This document shows, piece after piece, positions 45,801-54,800 of a DNA stretch of 64,000 nt (position 1 is the stretch's first letter; every line of letters begins with the position of its first letter). Source of the stretch: Lamellibrachia satsuma (taxonomy: Eukaryota > Annelida > Polychaeta > Sabellida > Siboglinidae); the NCBI GenBank assembly GCA_033239005.1, contig BSQZ01000026.1:6279501-6343500 (forward strand). Direction: 5' to 3'. Both the position numbers and the translations under genes were made by a program. Below the pieces are notes generated by a model. The model saw only the letters and a program-made list of their open reading frames with translations. It was not told where the DNA came from and ran no database searches.

Positions 45801-48800
45801 CTCCCAAGATATTGCACAAAACAAAAATCCCCTGGTAACGTTTTGAAGAATATATAGGTTAACTCAACAATTTAAACCCAATGAACAAATCATTTTTACT
45901 TCCAGAGTTTTGCAATTTCTCAATGCCAAAACGTGATCTTAAATCTTTTAAACAGCCATCAAAGATTGAACTGATCATGTTACAGACACACGCTTTATCC
46001 ACAAATAAAAGTGATTTAAATAACTGAGAATGTTAGTTTTCAACAAATAAATTATGTTTCACCAATATACACAAGTTGAATATGTACTCAAAGTACCGCA
46101 AATATAATAAATTAGGCATTTATGAAAAAATGTGTTAATATGTAATATATATTCCATACATTCATTATTTTATAATCAAATCAAGCCATACATGGCAAAT
46201 ATTGCTCAGAAGTAATTGAGAAAAATCCTATCAGTGCCATCCATCAATTTAAGTGGTGGTTGGGACAACGTTCAATTTTACGGTTTTTGTACATGCGATC
46301 CTAGATGGCATACCATGTTAGGCACAAATAACCAAACAAATTTCAGAAATGGACAGGACTTTTTCACACAAGTACCAGCTGCTTATCTGATTCATATGCT
46401 GAATAGAAACATCTGAAATAAACTTTCACACACACCTAATTCATCTGGCAACTGCAACATGATCGTTTGACAGAGTGGCGTGAAACCTGAAAGACAGAAG
46501 TTACTAGAATAAACTTACTCAGTCACAGTGTTCTCATCCAGTTTTGATCTAACATTTATAGGAATAATATAGGAATATCTTAACAAAACACAGGAATATT
46601 CATGTGTCAAATATTGTTGCATTCAGCGTTATTTCAGGTGGCACTATCTACCGACTCAAATTAACGCAAATTAGCAACTGCCGACTTTCAACATTATGTC
46701 ATGAAATATTTGGCAATTCTACTGATCTTATTATGGCATGGCGAGACTGGCACCCTACCACAATCACATCTCATCCATAAGAAGTCATCAACATGTAGAT
46801 TTCTACCGCAAAAATAATTTTGTAGTGATGAATCACAAGAAACCTCCACATCTCCATAAATATTTGGACAATAAAATTTGTTTTTTTAAATAAAATACAG
46901 GAACTCTATTCAGAGAATACAAACAAGTTTCCTGAGAGGTTAATAGCACCTCTAATGTAACAATCCACGAAACCAAAACACCCATCCATTCAAGGATTTA
47001 TCTTTGATGTTTGTAACATTTCAAGTTTAATCATTTCTAGCAACATACTTTGTTCAGCCTGCAACAGGGCTCGCCTTGTTGGTGCATAATGGAATTCAAA
47101 GCGACTTGCTACTTGTTGAATTGACCTAGACGCAATCTGGTGCACAGAGAGGAAGGAATGGCATTAAAACAGGGTAAGGATGCATGGACAAAATTATTAA
47201 ACATTTAAATTAGACACAACCAACTTTCCTTTTTTTAGTTGGGATAAAAAATAAAATTACAAAAAGTAGAAAAAGCCAAGGTTTCTCTTTATTTTCAGTT
47301 TGGTACACATACAACAAAGTCTGTTTTTCATGCCATTTTGCACGTTGCTACATTAACAAAAGTAAATTTCCCAACATGAAAGTAGGTAATTTATCAAAAA
47401 GAATAACAAATTACTGTCTGTCAAAACCATAATCAGGCAAAGGCAGGACGTTTGTAGTTATGCTAACAGCATACTTGTTGCATAAATAATTTTTTTTTAT
47501 TAATTCAGAACAATGGACTGCTATATTTCGAAGATATATTGTAGCAAATTGTACAAATTTGCTTAGTATAACTTTAAATTAGTAAGAAAATCTTGTCCAC
47601 CTTGTTGAAGTCATATTGTAGTTGTGTGATACAGTTATTCCTGTACACCGTGGAAACATCATCCCGGTATTCATAGTAATCAACTTCTGGTCTTCTCGTT
47701 ACCATCGACTGGAGATATGCAATACAAATATTCAATACAAAAACTATACATCCATTTTTTATACTTTATGGTGTGAATGGTTCGTACATAAAAAATTCTC
47801 CCGGGGTGGAGATATTACAAATGTGGACATTTGACATAGATTGCGTAACACAACAATAGTAGTGAGTTACGATCACAGTGACATACAGTTGTTAGCAACA
47901 CTATGCTATTTTCAACAACTGTTCCGAGTTATGTGATCAACATCAAAAGTCCACATAAGTTTTTTTGTACGGTACAAAGTTGTCATTGCTATTCCCCTAC
48001 CATAACCTGATTGGATATCTGTATTTTCTCCTGTGCAACTCGGCTAGTGTGATAATAACACCAATAATGAACAACCAATACATTTCTGAGCAGTATTATC
48101 AACAGTATTGTACAATACCTGGGTCGTGGATGAGGAAGCCGTACTTCGGACAGAGTCGGGTTTCTTCGTGCGTATGTAATTACTCTCCTGAAGCGGAACA
48201 GGGACGGGCTTCTTTGGGCATATATAATTACTCTCCTGAATTGGGACAGTGTCAAGCTTCTTCACGTGTAGATGATTCTCCTCAAGCAGGATGGGATCAG
48301 GCTTCATACTTAGATAATTATTCTCCCCAAGTGGGACATGGTCAGTTTTCTTCACATGGAGATAATTATTTTCCTCGAGCGGGATGGGATCGGACTTCTT
48401 CGCGCGGAGATAATTGTTCTCCTCGAGCATATAGTTACAGACGGCATTCACAGGATCGGAAAAGAAGGAATGACGTAACAAATCCTTCACGTAGTCCCGG
48501 TCTGCGTCAGTGAATACCGCACACTGCAATAATACGAGCAGTGTTAACGACTTAATCACAAACACATTAAATTAATAGTACAGCATTTACGTGAGTTTTT
48601 TTACGTGGTGTAAAGCCATGGTAATTACTTTAGCGACCTGTTATAATATTAGTACCAATTCAGTTTAGTGTGGCTTCAATGTTACCTTAATTTAATCCCC
48701 TCAATCAAACCAATATCATTACCAATCCAGTTCTGTTAGCAGTAGTAATCAAAATTCAAAACAAACATTGAGGCTGTGTTGCTGTGGCAACATATTTAAA

Positions 48801-51800
48801 GTATAGGGCTGACAGTGGACCATCTACTGGATTAATGGAAATTCAGGTGCAATAATACTGTGGTAGAGATTCCAGTGTAGAAAGGCTGAACTTGCCACTT
48901 CTTGCGTCATGTCTTCGAGGTTTTCTTCCCGAGATTTTGGCTTGGTAGATGGGACTACCAGTGGTCCCGTTACAGGTATCTCTGCTGCTGCCAATGGGAT
49001 TGTTTGCACATTAATTGCACCAACCTGTTTCTGACTGACATAGCTAGTTGATGCCGAGGGTACTGGTGGCACATTAGTCGCACCAGCCGGTCTCTGATTG
49101 ACAAAGCTGGTTGATGCCGATAGTACTGGTGGCACATTAGTCGCACCAGCCAGTCTCTGATTGACAGAGCTGGTTGATGCCGATGGTACTAGTGGCACAT
49201 TAGTCGCACCAGCCGGTCTCTGATTGACAGAGCTGGTTGATGCCGATGGTACTGGTAGCACATTAGTCGCACCAGCCAGTCTCTGATTGACAGAGCTGGT
49301 TGATGCCGATGGTACTGGTGGCACATTAGTCGCACCAGCCAGTCTCTGATTGACAAAGCTGGTTGACGCCGATGGTACTGGTGGCACATTAGTCGCACCA
49401 GCCGGTCTCTGATTGACAAAGCTGGTTGACGCCGATGGTACTGGTGGCACATTAGTCGCACCAGCCGGTCTCTGATTGACAAAGCTGGTTGACGCCGATG
49501 GTACTGGTGGCACATTAGTCGCACCAGCCGGTCTCTGATTGACAAAGCTGGTTGACGTCGATGGTACTGGTGGCACATTAGTCGCACCAGCCGGTCTCTG
49601 ATTGACAAAGCTGGTTGATGCCGATGGTACTGGTGGCACATTAGTCGCACCAGCCGGTCTCTGATTGACAGAGCTGGTTGATGCCGATGGTACTGGTGGC
49701 ACATTAGTCGCACCAGCCAGTCTCTGAATGACAGAGCTGGTTGATGCCGATGGTACTGGTGGCACATTAGTCGCACCAGCCGGTCTCTGATTGACAAAGC
49801 TGGTTGATGCCGATGGTACTGGTGGCACATTAGTCGCACCAGCCAGTCTCTGAATGACAGAGCTAGTTGATGCCGATGGTATTGGTGGCACATTAGTCGC
49901 ACCAGTCTGCCTCCGACACTCTTGAGATGGCGACAAGGGTGCATTGTGGGTAATGGCCGCCGCTGTCAACACTGGTGCATTATTGTAGGTAGTTGCAGAC
50001 AGAAGTTCAGATGTCGATGGGCGCGGTGCATTGTGGGTAACATTGGAAGACAAAATCGCAGAGGTGTTGCGTCTCACCACTGGAGATAGAATATCTGGAA
50101 GGTCATCGTCATAGTCGGGGGAGACAGATATACTTTGGCTATTACGCCTACGTTTCAGTGTCGATCCTTGCATTGTCACTCGTCCAATCAATGCTGCTGG
50201 TCCCTGGGACAACATAGGTCCATGAGTCTCCATTGGTGGAGGTGATACGTTGAACACCAAACGATGGTCAGAATTTGTCCCTTCAACTGACAACGGCGAA
50301 AACAATTTGCTATCTTCACACTGCGGCGATTCAGAAATAAATCTGAAATAAAAGAAATATTTTAATAAAATATCACAACACTAATTTATCATGTCAACAG
50401 GTGGCTGTCAGGATCGCATTCCTGCCAGTGGAAACCTGTTTTCACTGAGACAGTGGAGGAAACATGTCTTAAACCTAGTTTTGACATTTCGTCATATTTA
50501 CAATGTTTTTAAGATCAAAAACATCACCAAAGAAATAAAACTCAAATTCATCTGGAATATTACTTATTATTTCAACTGTGAATTTGTTTAGTTTATTTTA
50601 AAAACTACTGAATACTGCATTCCCAGTGAATATGAAAGAAAATCAACTGCATCACTTCATGTTTCGTGAAACCAGCCCAGCAGCATATTTACAAATGTAG
50701 GATGTGAACAAGTATGCTCAAATGTTAATTAACCATTACATAATGAGAATATACTGTTTGTTGATGTCACTCAAGTGTCACCTGCCATATAACATCACTT
50801 TTGCATGCGGTACTCACAATGTTATCGTGATGTTATCTCGTGACATCAACAAATAGTGTATTATTCTGCAATTTGACATATCTGTTATCACTAACAACCA
50901 GGAAATTATGCTAAATTTACTTTTTTTTTTAAATACAAAACTTACTAAGCTGCAATTTGGCATTTCTTACATGCAGGCAACTTTACATGGCTTGGAATTA
51001 CGATTGGTGAAGGGTTTGCTTAATTCATTCACAGTGGTGTAGTAGGCGTAATTCGTTTATGTTAACCAAAATTAACCTTAAAGTTATCAGTGACACTGTC
51101 ATACTTATATGTATGGCATTTATTTATTTGGGGATTTTCTCAAAACGATATAACTTCGTATTTTGTGGCAATGTTTTTCACATTTACAAAAATGTTTTTA
51201 AAATCGTGTAACATAACCAAATAAATGAATTTATCTTAGAAACTTCTACTGAAGCTACTCAATTCAAGACACCACCAGCTACCTTAAGATGAATGATTAA
51301 TAAACCCCCATATAGAAACTAGTAAAACATATTTAGATGCCCAATTTTGTCATCCATAAAGTGATAAAATGTCAGCAACAGTGCATCTAGAACAAGCAAC
51401 CTTCCGAGCTTTCTTGAATGTTGACTATTCCTTATGCCAAATTTGCCATGGCAACAAACTAATCAGTCATTGCAGAAATGGTGGAAAACACAAAACCGCC
51501 AGCAAAGAATCAGGTGTCTACACTCACATAACATCGTGATGATGGTGTCCTTGCGTTGACCTTGGGGCCCGTGCACCTGTCATCAATATGTCATTGTCTG
51601 AAGACCCTATGTAACAAAACAGACATGGCATAATTTCTTTAAGGGTCCATCTTCAATTCGATTTTTTACACTCATCTCATTTCAGATTTATTTTTAAAAC
51701 AAATCAAACCTATCTACTAAGACATTCAGTCTCATTTGTGCGTTTGTGTTATTCAGTTTTGGTGACATTTTATTATTTTCGACTGGGCCCAGTCCGATCA

Positions 51801-54800
51801 AACTCAATTCAATTTTAACAACAGTATGCACTTTTGTATTATAAACTGGCAGCACATATTAACCTATTCACACACTACAGATTTGAACTTCAACAAACCT
51901 GATTTGTGATGGCCGAAATCAATTGAGGAGGAAGTTTTACACATTGATTTATTAAAATAGTAATTGACATCAGACCTAGGGTGGAAGTACTCGGTACACG
52001 AGTACATTTTTAAGTACTCGTACTCATATAATAGGTCATGTAGTCATACTCAATGTACTCAGATTTTAAAGTATTTGAATGTTCAACTATTTTTTTAATA
52101 CTTATGTTATTTCTGATTGATTACCCCCCTTACCATCCCTACACATAGTACACCCCCATTCTCCAATAACTATGACTATCATATCCAAAAAAGGCAACAA
52201 GCAGCATCTTTTCCCAGTCAGAAACACCCTGTTAAGCAAACAACTATAGGCTACCAGTTCAGGCCATAATGTGCATGTTTGTTTAACTAATCCACCAGGA
52301 TCTCCACAAAGCCATTCATCAAGTAACCTATCAGTTAGCCATGGAATGCCTTTAATGAATGAATAACTTTATTTTGGCTACACATACATTTTAAGATACT
52401 TACAATATGATTTGAGTCACAGATTATACAATTAGCGGAGCAACCAAGGAGACCCTCTAGAAACCCTGCGGGGCTTATGATGAGGACCACCCAGAAATAA
52501 ATCAATATAATCATTTTGTTTCCTTAGGCTTAAGCCAAAAACATATACTAAGCAACATTATTGCAAGTGAAATACAATATAATGTAAAAACAAAATTGCT
52601 TAAATATGTACATACAAATTGTAATTAGAATTTTATGAACAAATACTACACTATTAACCTAACTAATTATTGCACATGAATACATTACAATGTGAACATG
52701 AACACATTAAGTAATGTAGGAACCATGAATACATTAAATACTACACGAACATAAATTCATGGTTTTTTCTGCCATGTTAAAATAACGGTAGATGTAAAGT
52801 ATGTTATACAAATACAAATTGAGTCTCAAAAATGTTGCTTAAATATCAACATATAATTTGTACTTTGAATTATATGAACAAATAATACACTAACTGCACA
52901 ATTGTCATGTATTCATTAAATGTGAACATGAATACATTAAGTAATACATGATCCTGACTACATTAAATATTACCTAAGCATGAAACACATGGTCTTCTCC
53001 ATCATGTGAAAATAAATGTAGATATAGCGTACATTTTGTGCAAACAAAGTTTCTTATTTGCAGTGTTTACTGTAAAGTCATTGATATTTAGAGAGTAACA
53101 ATTCTTTCAGTTTATTTTTAAATTGGTTAATGGACACAAGCTGTTTTAATTTACTAGGTAATGCATTCCAGAATACTGGTCCTGAATAGTTTATTGTACA
53201 TTTCCTGCTGTTTGTTCTAATATTTTGGGTATAATAGCTATTTTGGTTTCTTAGATTATGTTTGTGGATATTTTGTATTCTCGTAAGCATTGATGACATA
53301 GAATCTGTTTGTTATTTGCTGCTTTATACATAAAAATACCTAGTTGATGTTTATATAGATCATCCAATTTTAATAGTTTTAACTTTGAGAATAGAGGATC
53401 AGTGTGTGCGATGTAATGAGAATTTGTGATTATCCTAATAGCTTTCTTCTGTTGTATTCTTAGTTCGTTTAAGTTTGTACAATATGAATTTTCCCACAAT
53501 AGAGTGCAATATTGTAAATGTGATAAGATCAATGAACAATAAATAGTTCTCATTATATACATAGGGAGAAAACGTTTAATTTGTTAAGCATTCCCACATT
53601 TTGTGCTACTTGTTTTGATAGGTTGTCAATATGTGTTGTCCAACTTAAGTGCTCATCTATAAATATCCCTAGGAATTTGGTGAATTTGACATGCTTTATT
53701 TTGTTTCCATCTACTTGTATTAATGCACTGTTGATTGTATTTTTTTCCTTTTGGTGTGAATATAATAAAATTTGACTTTTTGGTGTTTAGGGAAAGTTTG
53801 TTGGTATGGAACCATGTTGAGATTTTTTGCATTTCTATGTTTACCTCTTCGATGAGAGTGTTGAAGGATGTATGAGGATGAAAGAGACTTGTGTCATCTG
53901 CAAACAGTATAGGATTTAGGATATCTGATATAGATCTTTGTGGAATGCCACATGTAATTGTCATATATTTTGAATCTGCTTTGTTATATGATACATACTG
54001 TCTTCTGTTATTAAGATAGCTTTTAAACCAGTTGCAGGCAGTACCTCTTATACCGTAGCACTGAAGTTTATTTATTAAAATGTTATGATCTATTGTATCG
54101 AAAGCCTTGGAGAGATCAAGAAAAACACCTATATTATATTTTTTATGGTCCGTGTTACTTGATATTTTATCAACCAAATATCAACCAAATCAATCAGTGC
54201 CATATACGTAGAATTGTTTTTCCTAAATCCGTATTGTTTTTTAGATATTATGTTGTGTTCTGCTAAAAAATTGTAAAGCCTATTGTACATTAGGAGTTCC
54301 AGTATTTTTGAGGCATGGAAGGATAGAATAGGTCTACAATTTGAGAATAGTTCAGGGTTTTCACTTTTATACAAGGGAATAACCTTTGCTATTTTTAGTT
54401 TGCTGGGCACAATGCCAGGCATAAGTGAATTATTGAAAATGTGGGCAAGTTGATTTGCAATTTGTGGTATAATTTGTTTAATAATGTGTGGATCAACATT
54501 GTCGAATCCACTTGATTTCTTTGAATTTGCTTTTTTTATTCATTACCTGTTTGTGTTAAGTTTACATTAAGGCGATGACCTATGTTGGTAAAATAATTAT
54601 TGAAATGGTCCACTATTTCCCTTTTGTCTGTACAGTGGGTACCATCTAATGTAATAAATTTATCATTTATTACAGATTTATTATCTTTCGACTTTATAAC
54701 TTCATTTATGGTGCTCCATATCTATCTGCAATCATTTTTATATAGCTCAAATTTGTCTTTAAAATATTTTTTCTTTGACTGTCTCATTACACGAGTCAGT

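Noticed and set aside
47965..48513. 182-codon plus-strand ORF rich in Tyr/Ser/Asn
   Set aside because: Antisense shadow of the repetitive RNF216 exon 4.
49189..49944. 251-codon minus-strand ORF ([13 protein letters not shown] repeats)
   Set aside because: Alternative frame of the 63 bp coding repeat; the RNF216 frame continues correctly on both sides.
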